From Basidiobolus meristosporus CBS 931.73 (lineage: Eukaryota; Basidiobolomycota; Basidiobolomycetes; Basidiobolales; Basidiobolaceae): a stretch of DNA of 64,000 bases. Numbering within the stretch: the stretch's first letter is position 1; the number at the start of each line of letters is the position of its first letter. The position numbers and the translations under genes were made by a program. The stretch lies in contig MCFE01000360.1 of the NCBI GenBank assembly GCA_002104905.1, positions 1-64,000 of the forward strand, in the 5' to 3' direction. A model generated the notes under the pieces. That model saw only the letters and a program-made list of their open reading frames with translations. It ran no database searches and was not told where the DNA came from. Positions 21,881 through 33,548 of the stretch are shown piece after piece.

Positions 21881-24800
21881 GGTGAATATAGGGAGATAGA
21901 GACGCTGTGGCCAGAAATCCGACAAGAGTGGATGTTAACAAGTCAAGGTTCCGAAAGGGACGTATAAATGAGCAGGATGAGCCCAATCTGCAGCAGTAGA
22001 ATCAGCGCCAGACACAGCTTATAAAGCATACCACTATTTATTAAATACTCAGCGGATTGCAATTAACGATGTCAACAATATGGGACTAATGTCAAAGTGT
22101 GATGAAGTACAATTTAAGAGAATGATGTACATTCAATTTCCATGACGGCCTGGCTGACGTTGAATCAAACTGTGCTGCTGGTCTGCATTGTTTACATCTG
22201 CTGAAGTGATCAGCTACCCCCACGGATCCCCCAACACCTACCACTTGCTCGCTTCTCGTTCGGCAGAATGGGATATGATGCTGATCTCAGAATCCGATTT
22301 AATAAGTGATATGAGTCTCACCCAACTGAGCATTGACACCATCTTCCCAAGCATTTTCTCTATTCTATGATCGCAGGAAATACTCAAACATCAATCAAAT
22401 ATATAGTCGTTTGTGACTAACTTGAAAGACTTCATTCTGAATAAGCCACTGGCCACGGTGCCGTCTGATTGGTACAAACTCATTAATAATAAACAAGGAT
22501 GGTTGGCCAATCCCCACAAACGTGATTACTATCTCAAGGCCCAACCAAGGGTGCCCATATGGCAGGTTTCATGGTTGGTATGATAGTCGGCTGAGTGGTG
22601 AGATCTTGTAATTCGAATGCCACTTCTGCACAACCCTATAAGGCAATTGCTACTGAAGGAACATCTATCTCTGTACTGGTCTCCAATCATTTATGGCATT
22701 GACAGGAACATCAAAGATATCATGGCACAAGATATACCAGTAGAATTCCGCCTTGAAATACGATTGGGACGTTTCTTCCCATACACCATATTGCCGACAG
22801 GACGATTCCGCCTAGACTCTATGGCTCCTTACGACGTCAGACCAGAGTATATCTTTCAAGGCTCTCGAATCTGGGCATCTAGACGGTTGTACTCAGCCTC
22901 GATTTACGATTTACCACCCAGCGAAATGATGGCTATCTCCAGCCGGTACCACCTGATGTCTCATAAAGGATTCCAAGGTTGTTGATGCCCCCGTGTTACA
23001 CATCTCAAAGTTCAGCCTCATTCCATGTGGAAGCATCTCATCACCGCTATCCGATTAGCCATTATCTCTGGAATGAGAACTCCCAAGTCTGCTGGAGGGG
23101 CACAAATAACAGTACCTTCCTACGTTGAGAATTTTGAGGGATCTTGCCTCGATGAAACCTTTCCCCTTATTGCTCATTCTCCATCAGCACAATGAAGAGA
23201 CACCGACAGTTGCCAAATAGGATGTAAATTGAGGTAATAAAAGGAATGGTCAATATTGACAATTAAGGGAAGTTAAAATCTCGTAGATGTATGCCTCATG
23301 CTAATTAACAGCTGTGCGCCAATTAATCGTGGATTGCTATTTATGGTTGACACCTTCAAATGAAATCGATAGCATCAATCATTCTGATGGCCTGCGGTTC
23401 TTGGAACTTGTCTTGAATTCAAGATCCGTGGGATTTCAGGAGAAATGAAAGAATCGTATTCAAATATTGATCGCCATACGAGAGAACAGACCTGCTCAAG
23501 CATTCCGGTAGCCCATCTATCTGGAGCATAGTTCTAAAGGTGTTCGATTATGGAGTAATCAGCTGTTCCCGAAAGACAGCTTCCTAAATAGACTACATTT
23601 GCCAATCAGTGGTATTCAAGGCTCTGGACTATCTTATATATGAACACTGCAGCTTTGGTGAGTGATCTGTACCAAAATCAAGCAAATCCTCCCCCAGGCC
23701 TCCTGTGTTGAATCCTGCACCACGGATTGTAGCTACGGCAAGTCCAAGAGCATTACAAAGCTGCCAAGAAGGGATGGTATAACTACGCATTGGAAATATC
23801 TTTTCAAGAGCGTATTAATATGACGCTATTAGCCAAACCTTTGCCTAAAATATAGACAGCATAGTAAATTGAGGGAAAGGTAAGTTAGTCTTAGAGCACT
23901 GTCATCAATTTCTTCCAAGGTGCTTGTAGCGTTCTAATTCTCCATATATATATTCCAACAGACTGCATTTATGGTAGAATCGATGTAACTGTATAAAATC
24001 TTAGCGCGGTCGAGCTTGCAGCGCCAATACTGAACAGTTTAAACAGAAATTATGTAAGGCAATGGTAATTTCAGCAAATCATAAATATGTTACAGAGAAA
24101 CAATATGCAAAGATCGTTCAGACACATTCGATAGATGGCTGATCGCTTCGAGTGCTCTTACCACCCCACAGATCTAGACTTGTCCAAGTGAACGAACGCA
24201 ACCTATGTGCAATATTTTATTGATTCAGGGCCCACCTTGTTTGAGCACCCGTTATATATATATATATATCAGACTGACGCTATATGCAATAACTGCATAT
24301 CATGCAAATGGTACGTGTGTGAAATGTAAGCAGTACTTTTTAAGTTCTTGCGTTGTTTCGCAAGTTGACGTGCTTTAGAACCCACTAACAGCACAACCCC
24401 AGGCGGAGATGGCGCGTCAGATATGCTGTCAGCACTGGTTTCAAATGACAACTGATGCTCGCTGAGGGGTGAGCAATATTGCTGGCCGCTTCCACTGGAG
24501 TAATTCACCTTATTTGTTCTCCGCAGAAGCTGTAACACCGTCGTCATCATTATATGGCAGAAGCAGGGTTAAAAATGGCAAGAAATTTCATCAGTGATGG
24601 TCAAAATGATCACACGTATCCGATTATTCCTAATCGCAAGGTATCCCGTTACCCATGAAAGGCGTACACAATACAGATGGCAACATTGCCCAGCATACAT
24701 CCATTCCAAATAGAAACCACTTCACACCCTCGCCATCGCTTCTAGTGCCCGGAGATTTTCAATTCGACCACATGTTGAGCTCGTAAAATTTGTCGAAAAA

Positions 24801-25549
24801 TTTTCTTGGCAAATCACCATATTTGGTGATCAGCCAGTTGACTAGAAATCAATCTCAGACCAAGTGCACTTGCTGTGGGTGATGTGGTGAAAATGATTAG
24901 CGTGAGAGCCTGGCATGGCTTGAGAGAAATCACATACGGTTTTTGAACCACAGCGGTCAATCCACAAAGCCGACCTTGCTTGCAACAAGAATAAACGATC
25001 GGAATGATCAAGACTATTGCTATGCTGTCATGGCAAGGGAACATTGCAAGATTTACAGGCCAATCGGCAACTGTCTACAGCAACTGGCTAATGTATGGAT
25101 TGTTCTTGGTTTCTGGGGAGAAAGCGTTTTTCACCATCAATATATATCGGGCATTTCCATGAAATTGCGCAAATCGGGCCATTTCTAATTGCTACCATGA
25201 CCATTAGTCAGTGGTTACATGTATTCGTAACAATGACTAAGAGTATAAAGTTAGAGTTGGTGTAACATCGAGTCTCTTTCAATTCCATCCATATATGGTG
25301 GATATCCCAATAACCGAAACTGAAGACATAAATTTAATAAACCTTATAATTGATTGACTTCCATCTCTAGACACTGCAAAAAATTGTCTCTGCATCCATT
25401 CGTCCCAACATTTGAGCCGACTTCCATATATGTTTTAACCTCTTAAGATACGAAAGAGCTAAAAGTTACTTTTGGGCGGCCAGCTATTTGGGCTCTGCTT
25501 TACCACCCATGCTCAACAGATTGGCCAATGATCGCTTGCAGACTGTCGG
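21881..25549. other. Long gene-poor spacer
   Basis: 3.7 kb without a recognised gene. It holds a (TA)n run near 24253-24269. Frames at 22617-22985 (122 codons) and 24269-24550 (93 codons, minus) show no domain, so they may be chance. Regular CpG content argues against transposon debris. Confidence 0.35.
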
Positions 25550-25557
25550 TATAAAAG
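25550..25557 (+). promoter_or_regulatory. TATA box of the permease gene
   Basis: A TATAAAAG lies 234 bases before the permease ATG, with a GCCAAT (CCAAT-type) motif about 25 bases further upstream. Together they form a plausible core promoter; the start site is inferred. Confidence 0.45.
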
Positions 25558-25783
25558 CTCATGAGCATCCTCTGCACCATATTCATCACTTGGGTTCAAG
25601 TTTCCGACATTGCGCACCACCGAGGTTTAGACACACAGCTTCATTCTTCGCACACATTCCCCAACTTTTCATCTTCACCTATCCATAACATAATCCACAA
25701 AGTTTAGTCAATAGCTCCCTTCAGGAGTCATCCGCCATTCCATTCCACTACATCAAAGATTTTTCACTTGAACCAAGGACGAT

Positions 25784-27325
25784 ATGAATAACGTTGAACT
25801 TGACACGCTGGATTCTGGGGCCAGGACACTGTATTCTGAGGAGCCTAAGATGAATGATGTGGAGAAGCATCTGGAAAAAACTGAGAGTGAGCCAGGACTC
25901 AAGAGAACCTTGAAGGCTCGTCATCTCTCAATGATATCCATTGGAGGCACCATCGGAACTGGCCTGTTCTTGGCAAGTGGGAATTCCATTTCTACAGCAG
26001 GTCCTGGAGGGGCACTGGTTTCCTACTTTGCCATCGGTATGATGGTCTTTCTTCTAATGACCTCTCTCGGAGAGATGGCAACTTTCATGCCAGTATCTGG
26101 ATCCTTCAACACTTACGGTGCGCGATTTGTCGACCCAGCCTTTGGCTTTGCTCTTGGTTGGAACTATTGGTACAACTGGGCAATTACCGTGGCCTTTGAA
26201 CTTTCTGCAGGTGCCATGATTGTCAAGTACTGGCTTCCCAATGTTCCATCTATCATATGGAGTATCCTGCTTCTGCTCATCATGGTGGGCCTGAACTGCA
26301 TCTCCGTTAAAGGCTATGCCGAGGCGGAGTACTGGTTCGCTTTGATCAAGGTCATCACAGTCGTGGTGTTTGTCATTGTTGGGATTCTCGTAGCTTCGGG
26401 CGCTGTCGGAGGCCATACCTACGGAGTTTCCAACTGGACCATCGGTGATGCGCCATTCCACAACGGAATTCTGGGGGTTCTCCAGGTTTTCCTGGTCGCA
26501 GGATTTTCTTTCCAAGGTACCGAGATGGTAGGAGTCACTGCTGGAGAAAGCTCGAACCCTAGAAAGCATGTTCCTAGAGCCATCAAGCAAGTATTCTGGC
26601 GTATCCTGCTGTTTTACGTCTGTGCCATCTTCATCATCAGCTTGTTGATCCCATATACCGATCCCAGACTCCAAAACGATGGCGATGATATCACGACCTC
26701 ACCATTTACCCTTGGATTTGCTCTGGCCAAGATCCCTGGTGCTGATCATATCATGAATGGAGTGATCCTGATCACTGTGCTCTCTGCAGGTAATTCTGGA
26801 ATGTATGCCGCCACCCGTACTCTCTGGGTGTTAGCAAACGAAGGAAAGGCCCCCAAATTCCTTCGCAAGGTCAACTCCCGTGGTATCCCCATTTACTCTT
26901 TGTTGACTACCGCCGCAATCGCGTGTATCTCATTCCTTTCCAGCCTCTTTGGTGACCAAATCATTTACGAATGGTTGATCAATGCGTCAGGTGTTGCGGG
27001 GTTCATCGCATGGCTTGGTATTGCCTCTAGTCACTATCGCTTCCGTAAGGCGTACGTTGCTCAAGGACGCGATCTGAAGGAGTTGCCATATAAGGCTATG
27101 TTCTATCCCTTTGGCCCATTGCTTGCACTGTTCCTATGCGTGGTGGTTATCATCGGGCAAGGATACAATGGCTTCTCATCCAACCCTATAGATTGGTCAT
27201 CACTTGCAGCCAATTACCTTGGTGTAGTGCTTTTCCTCTGCTTCTATCTTGGCTACAAGCTAATTAAGAAGACCAAGGTGGTTCCCTTGATGGAGTGCAA
27301 TTTCTCCACCGAGGAGATCAAATAA
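25784..27325 (+). CDS. LysP-like lysine/basic amino acid permease (APC superfamily)
   Basis: An uninterrupted 513-residue frame with about 12 hydrophobic membrane segments. It belongs to the amino acid permease family: the opening LKARHLSMISIGGTIGTGLF and GFSFQGTEMVGVTAGES are signature stretches for substrate binding and TM6. Segments GFALGWNYWYNWA, QVFWRILLFYV and IIYEWLINASG read more like bacterial LysP than yeast Lyp1/Can1, as judged from memory of the families, so lysine/H+ symport at the plasma membrane is the best guess. The first 35 residues are an acidic cytoplasmic tail of fungal style, a likely site for ubiquitin or arrestin control. The gene has no introns, unlike most longer genes here. 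A 206-codon frame on the opposite strand is a shadow. Confidence 0.9.
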   Translation: MNNVELDTLDSGARTLYSEEPKMNDVEKHLEKTESEPGLKRTLKARHLSMISIGGTIGTGLFLASGNSISTAGPGGALVSYFAIGMMVFLLMTSLGEMATFMPVSGSFNTYGARFVDPAFGFALGWNYWYNWAITVAFELSAGAMIVKYWLPNVPSIIWSILLLLIMVGLNCISVKGYAEAEYWFALIKVITVVVFVIVGILVASGAVGGHTYGVSNWTIGDAPFHNGILGVLQVFLVAGFSFQGTEMVGVTAGESSNPRKHVPRAIKQVFWRILLFYVCAIFIISLLIPYTDPRLQNDGDDITTSPFTLGFALAKIPGADHIMNGVILITVLSAGNSGMYAATRTLWVLANEGKAPKFLRKVNSRGIPIYSLLTTAAIACISFLSSLFGDQIIYEWLINASGVAGFIAWLGIASSHYRFRKAYVAQGRDLKELPYKAMFYPFGPLLALFLCVVVIIGQGYNGFSSNPIDWSSLAANYLGVVLFLCFYLGYKLIKKTKVVPLMECNFSTEEIK

Positions 27326-27822
27326 TTTCGTTCCATTTTTCTCTGTGGTGTATCTGCATCGAATCCCATTCACCCTTTGCCATGAATCCAGCCCACTCGC
27401 TTCACAGCAAAATAGTTTAGACTTCATCACTTTCTCCCAAACATACTTTATTGTAAATGCTTTCAACTACTTTCACTATGTTCTTGCCGAAACAATGAAG
27501 TTCGCAATAAATTTACCTGATCTCGCCTTGGTATCCTTGAGATTGTAAACGATCAGGCCGGACTCGCGCAGGCTAGTCGGGTCACTCCACCCAGCTGACG
27601 TTGAAGTAGCCCACATTGGGATTTATTGACATGAATTCGTGGATAATTAGTATACCAATAGGAGTACAGACATGTCACCACTCTGGTTTGGTAACATGAG
27701 GCCATGATTACATCAGGGCAGACTTGTCTGACCATTGTGCGATTATCACATTTGCGAATTCCACGCCAGGCAATCAATCGTGTAAATCCACCCATTACTC
27801 CGATCTGCGATCCCGATACAAC
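27326..27822. other. Intergenic, permease 3' end and CIA30-gene upstream region
   Basis: No gene recognised. A short ATG frame at 27345-27548 has no domain. The region contains the downstream signals of the permease and upstream sequence of the next gene. Confidence 0.4.
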
Positions 27823-27829
27823 TATAAAG
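27823..27829 (+). promoter_or_regulatory. TATA box of the CIA30-domain gene
   Basis: TATAAAG lies 43 bases before the ATG at 27866, implying a very short 5' leader. Confidence 0.5.
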
Positions 27830-27865
27830 CAGAGGTGGCTCGACTAGCTCAACTTCGGATCTAGC

Positions 27866-28615
27866 ATGTCATTTGTTTCTCAGCTCGCTTATTGCATTTT
27901 GGTCGGCTTATCCTTTGCCAATATCGTTCTAGGCATTCTAGTCGAAAGTGGTTCATCCGCTAGCGCAAAGAACTACGGGGGCACTTTATCACGACAGACT
28001 GCTTTCATGCAAGTAGTTGGAAATGAGAAGGAATTGTTTGAGAAATGGGATGCCGATGATTTTATAGCCGTCGACGACAGGTATCCGTATGATGTTGATT
28101 GTAAATCGTTCCTTGTTATGTAACCATGTTGCTTGTATAGAGTCCGTGGTGGCAAAAGTCAAAGTTTCCTAGAGATCGATGGCCCATCCGGCACAGCCCG
28201 CTTTTATGGCCATCTTGATATTAAAACTCTAGGTAATGCAGGGTTTGCCTCTCAGGCTACAAAATCCGGCCGAAGAAGCTGGAACCTGTCCAAGTATGAA
28301 GGTATAAGGTTTACCACTCTAGAAGGCGATAACAAAAACTACTCGATTAGCTTCAAGAACACCTTCGTTAAGCAGACACCTGATGGCAGCCAAGATAGCA
28401 CCATGGAATACAAGTATATCTTCCAAGGGAAGCCAAAGAGAGTTACGCAATTTGTTCAATTTGATCAATTTCGACCAACATATCGAGGTCGTGTAGTTGA
28501 TGCCAAGCCGCTGAATACCTCTGATATCAAGGTTATTCAGTTCCAAATTGCCTCTGGCTTTGGTCAACAACAAGGGCCCTTCAGCATTAAATTTCAGAAT
28601 ATCGTGGCATGTTGA
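27866..28615 (+). CDS. CIA30-domain protein with N-terminal signal/anchor
   Basis: Two exons (27866-28080 and 28141-28615) with a 60-base intron join to 229 residues. The junction restores DDRVRGGKSQSFLE, the opening of the CIA30/NDUFAF1 family (usually DRVMGG-SQS). The domain continues with GTARFYGHLDIKTLGNAGFA and ends with FRPTYRGR and IASGFGQQQGPFSI, typical of the galactose-binding-like fold. NDUFAF1 itself is a mitochondrial complex I assembly factor. Here residues 5-26 form a hydrophobic signal sequence or anchor rather than an amphipathic presequence, so an endomembrane or secreted location looks more likely. The precise role is unknown. Confidence 0.8.
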
Positions 28616-28974
28616 CAACAATGCCCTTCCTAATCCCAAAAAGTTTATAATAAAAGTCGATAATAGAGAGGATTCACTAGAGCGCTTTGTAACAAGTAGC
28701 ATCACGTCCATGGTGGTCGCAAACTGGAGTTAAACAGCTGCAATGATAATTGATTAAAATCCATCGATCGATATTGGGTATTTGGACCAATCATTGTTCT
28801 TTGCACTCACCAATGTTACAATGTTTTCTTTATTTGTCTCTGATATACACCAACACATTCAACAGGGTAATCGAAGGCGAAATACAGCACAGCACAGCAC
28901 AGCACCTCAACACTGGGTTCGGTTGACAAAAAGCTCTCAAATCTTGTTACATATATAATCTTTCCTAGTACAGC
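28616..28974. other. Intergenic with an ACAGC pentamer run
   Basis: A short tandem run of ACAGC (about four units, 28884-28905) lies 70-90 bases before the BRR6-like ATG. Otherwise nothing was recognised. Confidence 0.5.
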
Positions 28975-30302
28975 ATGAGTTTCTCCCAGGGCTTGCATGA
29001 TTCCCCAATGGAGTTTGAGTATCAGTCTCCAAATCGCAGTGCACATGAATTCTTTACACCTAGCAAAAGCAGAGGTTCTGATCGCAAATGTACTACATCT
29101 CTGGTCTTTTGATATATAAATGGCATTTTGGGATTGATACGAACTGCAAATAACATTCCATATATTGTAGCCAAACACGACGACGAAGTCTTTTCGACGC
29201 CTAGACGAACCCATCCTCAAAACTTCGTTTTTAGCTCTCCAGAGTCAACCAACAACAGCCGAGGTCCAGCAAGTTCCCTCGACACTTCAGAATATTATGC
29301 CACTGACAGTGACGATATTTCCGCCCCGAACACTGAGGTCAAGTTGAAAAAGAGCTCACGAGCAAGTAAAAAAGATATTCACAAACAGCGGAGAAAATCA
29401 ATTGCTTCTTGCTCAAGCGGAAGTGATATTGAGGTTCTTTCTCAACACTCCGATCGAGTTCATCTTCAGCATGTTAATACTATAAGATTTAGGTACTATA
29501 TAGCCCTAAAGCTAAGAACAGAAAGCTTTTAAACCGGGATATGCCATATGTACTCTCGGGGTATGCTCACCTTTGCGTGTGAAACCTCGCTTGAGTTAAC
29601 AGATTTTCTTATCTTTGCATTAGGTGGCTACAATTAGCATTCAACCTATTCTTGGTTGCGATTACCCTGTATATTATCATGCAGCTTATATATACCGTGC
29701 AAAGAGACGTGGATATCAAAGTCAAAGAGTATTCACAAAGTAAGAAAGGTTGTTTCAACTTTCTATCCAAGGAAGACTAAACGATGTCGTAGGTATACTT
29801 CAAGAAATAGAGCAATGCTCAAAAAACTATGCCGAAAACCGGTGCATTCTTGAGGATCGCGTACCAGCGATGGAAAACCCGTGCAACGTATGGGAGGCTT
29901 GTATTAAACGCGACCCCACCGTCATCGGAAGGTACTGTTCACCTTTCCAGCATGTGCTTTTACCGTACTTAGCTCAGCCATTTTCTAGAGCCAAAGTGTC
30001 AGCAGAGACGTTCGCTGAGATCCTGAATAATTTCGTGGAGCCGATATCCTACAAAACGATGGTATGTTCAGCGGGTTCGGGTGGATTTTTGCCAGCTATT
30101 AACATGCTCTTGGCTTGAGCAGATTTTCTCCACCATCCTGATTTTTGGCTCTTTGTTCTTGTCCAACTTTGCGTTTGGCTTTTTGCGCTCCCGAACCCTT
30201 CATGATTTCCAATATTACTCGCCAAGTGAGCCCACCCATCATCCCAGCGGGCCATGGGTGACCCCACGTCGTACTCACTCCCGTTACATCAAGCCACGTT
30301 AG
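28975..30302 (+). CDS. BRL1: Nuclear envelope protein BRR6/BRL1 family
   Basis: Seven exons (28975-29074, 29171-29433, 29493-29560, 29624-29739, 29772-29931, 29989-30061, 30123-30302) join to 319 residues. It carries the BRR6/BRL1 domain: MPYVLSGWLQL leads into transmembrane helix 1 (about 145-167). A lumenal segment with four cysteines follows (IEQC, ENRC, ENPC, WEAC) forming the family's two disulphides, then the signature AKVSAETFAEI and EPISYKTM, and transmembrane helix 2. These proteins sit in the inner nuclear membrane/ER and aid nuclear pore assembly and lipid homeostasis. The N-terminal 120 residues are Ser-rich, basic and probably nucleoplasmic. Exon 1's donor is uncertain; two phase-1 choices 12 or so bases apart both work. 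Two donors appear to be GTTCT instead of GTAAGT-like. Confidence 0.87.
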
Positions 30303-31667
30303 ACTACGATCTATGTATGCGCCGACCGTACCCATATGGGCGCCTTGTTTGTACTCTTACCTCGTAACTTACAATCATATCGAGTGTACTTTCTCTGCAC
30401 TATAGATTCGCTAGCACTATGCATTAAACTAATTTCCCTCCCAACCGATTAATACACCGAGTTCGAATACTATTAATAGTCCAATAGTTCTATGATTCGC
30501 CGCTTCACTGCATGCCAGCGTTAGGGTTTGAGTTGTTTGAGCTTGCCAACTGATCGAACACGACATATTTCCCCTCGTTTGTCTGGGTGGCAATTATTCA
30601 GATCAATCCATGACAGCCGAAACATCCCAAACAATCATCCAAGGCCTCCTGCAGGCAACAACCTCCCCTTGGCATATTCTTGGCAAACCCTTTGCAGTCC
30701 CAATGACATAGTCGGAAATGAGGGCAATGGTCATCCACCCGGGAGAGCATCCCGGAATCGCCCACCAAAGCGGGTTGTAAGCACAGTCATACCACTGGCT
30801 GCCGAGCTGGCCTCCTTGGCTTATGCACCAGACAGCTAGTGAGCGCTAGGGTGTGTACAGATATGCCGTGCTTGCTCACATGCATCGAAGCCACCGGCCC
30901 CAGGCTGAAGAATCTCTTGAGCAGTAGTGAGCGAGTAGATTACATCATGGGTTGGTCGGCAAGACGTAATGGATTGGGCTGTATAGATTCGTCTTCATGT
31001 GATCGTCATTCCGCCGTCGTCTGGAATGTGAGTAAATGCATTAACGCGTGAAAAAGTTTCACAGAAAGAAATTAAGAATAAAACGGGCATCCACCTCAGG
31101 GTCCATGTCCATTTTAGTCCACCTGAGTTGCAGGGAAATTGGCAACAGCAGCTACGAATGGGCGAAGTTGGCCTGATGTTGAAACATGTCGAATGTCAGG
31201 AGGATGGGGTTTGGGATTATCATGACTAATTGACGTTTCCTGTGACCTGACCTTTTATATTGGTATGCAAATTAGGCAGTCAGCCGTACACATAAATCAT
31301 GAAACGAAATCTGATGAGCGTATGATGCACATGGTTTATTCCCCGCTGGTTCGTCGACTCATCGTCGTTTGGGCGAATCTCTCTTGACAGTCATGTGAAA
31401 ATTAGGAAGAGCAGCTAGCAAGTCCCTGAGTTTCAATTTTCGGATTTTCTTCTCTCATCCCTCCTTTTATTTTCCCGACAGTAATCGTTGATTTTTATTC
31501 GCGAGCAGCCACTCTTGCCCAATACAACCTGTTTAAAATATCTCAGTTCACCCAAAGCCAGTTATAGTTGACTCATAAGGCTTCCCAGTATCTATCTCTC
31601 GTTATCTTTGATATTTAACTGAATAGAGATTACTACGAACCTTCTAATCCCCCACTGCCCTTCTCCT
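30303..31667. other. Intergenic spacer, nothing certain
   Basis: Contains a 103-codon frame (30528-30839) with no recognisable domain. The last 200 bases are pyrimidine-rich, consistent with the upstream region of the next gene. Confidence 0.35.
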
Positions 31668-32657
31668 ATGACTCGTGTATCACGGAAGACCGCGCTCCTT
31701 ACCTCGATAGCTACAGGTCTTGTGGTAGTAGCCTCAGGGATTTACTGGTGGTATGCCACGACATGCACCTTCAAGGACGACTTGCCTCTTGAAGACCAAG
31801 AAATCGTCAGTCTAGTTAACGAGGTGGGTATTTCGCACCCACGAAATTCCATTTCTTTTCAACCTAACTCGTCGTTCACTCGACTGTCCAACCCTGCAGG
31901 TACAACGAAGGAGAAGTTCGTTGACCAAGTTTCTGAATCCCATATCGAAAAACAAACCGATTATGACGCTTTCCTTGAAAAATGTAAGCCTTAAGCCAGT
32001 AGTAAGTCACCCCTCCTCCAACTAAGCTCATGGCGTTTTCAGGTTATCGTATGGAATCCACTCCCAGATCCCACAACTCCCAACTATGCATTCTTGGAGG
32101 GTACGGTGCCCATGATTCGCTCGTTCGCCCGTATATATGATATCTATCTTTTAATGCAGATATCAAGCCTGGAAGAACGGCAACAGATAATCCACCTCTT
32201 CTCTTCAGCCGGGTTGTTTGAGCCCACTAAACCTGGCCAGGGCGACTCGATCGACCAGAGTCGATTGGTGTTCTGTCAAAGTGCTGAGGGGAAGGAGTAC
32301 ATAGCCCGGAATCTTCATTCATTTATACATGTTGATAGTGACGTTAAAATCATTCGGAACTTGACTCCATTTGTGAAAAGATTTGTTTGGGTAAGAAGAA
32401 CTAGCCAAGATTGGCAACAGTCACAAATTAAAGCACACCTCCAACCTCAGTCGGATCTTCCCCGGCCCAATATCAATGATAGTCATTCACCATTGAAGCC
32501 GATATCTCCGTGGTACACACCATCGAAGCCTAGCCCACCGATTCCCCAGTTAGCCACCAAAACCGTATGGTCAGAGGTCTTGGCATCCAATCTAGACCAT
32601 TTAGAGATATGTGATGATTTGGTCAAGAGCACCATGAACCCCAATCGAGCTTGCTAG
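31668..32657 (+). CDS. Pex22-like peroxisomal membrane protein (splice model incomplete)
   Basis: The first part (31668-31991) starts with a short basic stretch and one transmembrane helix (about residues 8-29), then a polar linker. The second part (from about 32043) has VIVWNPLPDPTTPNYAFLEG, SLEERQQIIHLF, RLVFCQSAEGKEYI and IHVDSD, resembling the Rossmann-like domain of Pex22. That protein anchors the ubiquitin-conjugating enzyme Pex4 on peroxisomes for Pex5 recycling. Both parts lie in the same frame, separated by one TAA (31992-31994). A strong donor at 31986 is phase 1 while the best acceptor (TTTCAG, 32042) is phase 0. A phase-matched alternative joins 31985 to about 32070 and loses the WNP segment. 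Earlier phase-0 donors with weak consensus also exist. The C-terminal 60 residues are Pro-rich. Confidence 0.55.
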
Positions 32658-33548
32658 TGACTACCTTTGGGAAGACAAAATCCTGCCCGTAGGTGCGGTT
32701 TCCAGATGCTTCCCACCCGGCCCCATCTCTTATCCATCCCGAGTGCATCCCGAGGTATCTTAATACCAACAATGTTGTTTGGTTTGAATAGGACATTCAC
32801 TTAATTTAATACTATCAGAAGCTCCACTGGTTCTGGGTGACCGCTTTGTATTGTCCATGGTTTCTGACGCAGGACAAACCCTCTTTTGTAAACTTGGTTC
32901 GATGACCGATTTCAAAGTCTTGGTCAATATTGACTTTAGAAACGAATCCACCTGGTCCATGTGGCCGCTAATAAAGTAGGAATTGGGGATTATTTGTGGA
33001 GCTCAACTGAACCTTCCAGTGGTTTGGTGGTGTAGAAATGGTGGTTTTCTTGGCCTATCGTCATAAACCATCCGTTGGATTAGCTGTGAGGTTACATATG
33101 GGTGATATACCGATAAAGGAATGTCGAGCCCTTGCTTGATTCATATGGTGGTATGATTCCTTGCTGGTGTCATTCAAATGTATTTTTGAGCTACTTTCTA
33201 CTGAACGGTCTTGGCGTATGAGAGGGATGCATAAAACCAGGCCTATGAGTACTACTAGCTATACGCCATCATGCATACATGCGAGAAGAGTAACGTTAAG
33301 TGATACGATGAACATCCGGCCCAACAAGTGAATTTGTGGAGATGAAGTGCCAGGGTCTATTTGAAGTGCTTTACATATCAACGACTCTGAATTATTGAGC
33401 AGAGGCTTCATATGACTGACATCCGATATGGTAGAGTATATAGCTAGGAATTCGTATCCCAGTTCAGTATTTGTGCTGCCATATATCTGCTTGTGAGGAT
33501 ACATAAAATGGAAAGAACCCGGGCCTCTCTGATTCAGATGTAAGAATG
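32658..33548. other. Intergenic spacer, nothing recognised
   Basis: Lies between the 3' ends of two convergent genes. No convincing frame or repeat was seen. Confidence 0.4.

Noticed and set aside
26054-26674. 206-codon open frame antisense to the permease
   Set aside because: A shadow of the strong plus-strand coding frame; its peptide is rich in His/Asp/Gln and has no domain.
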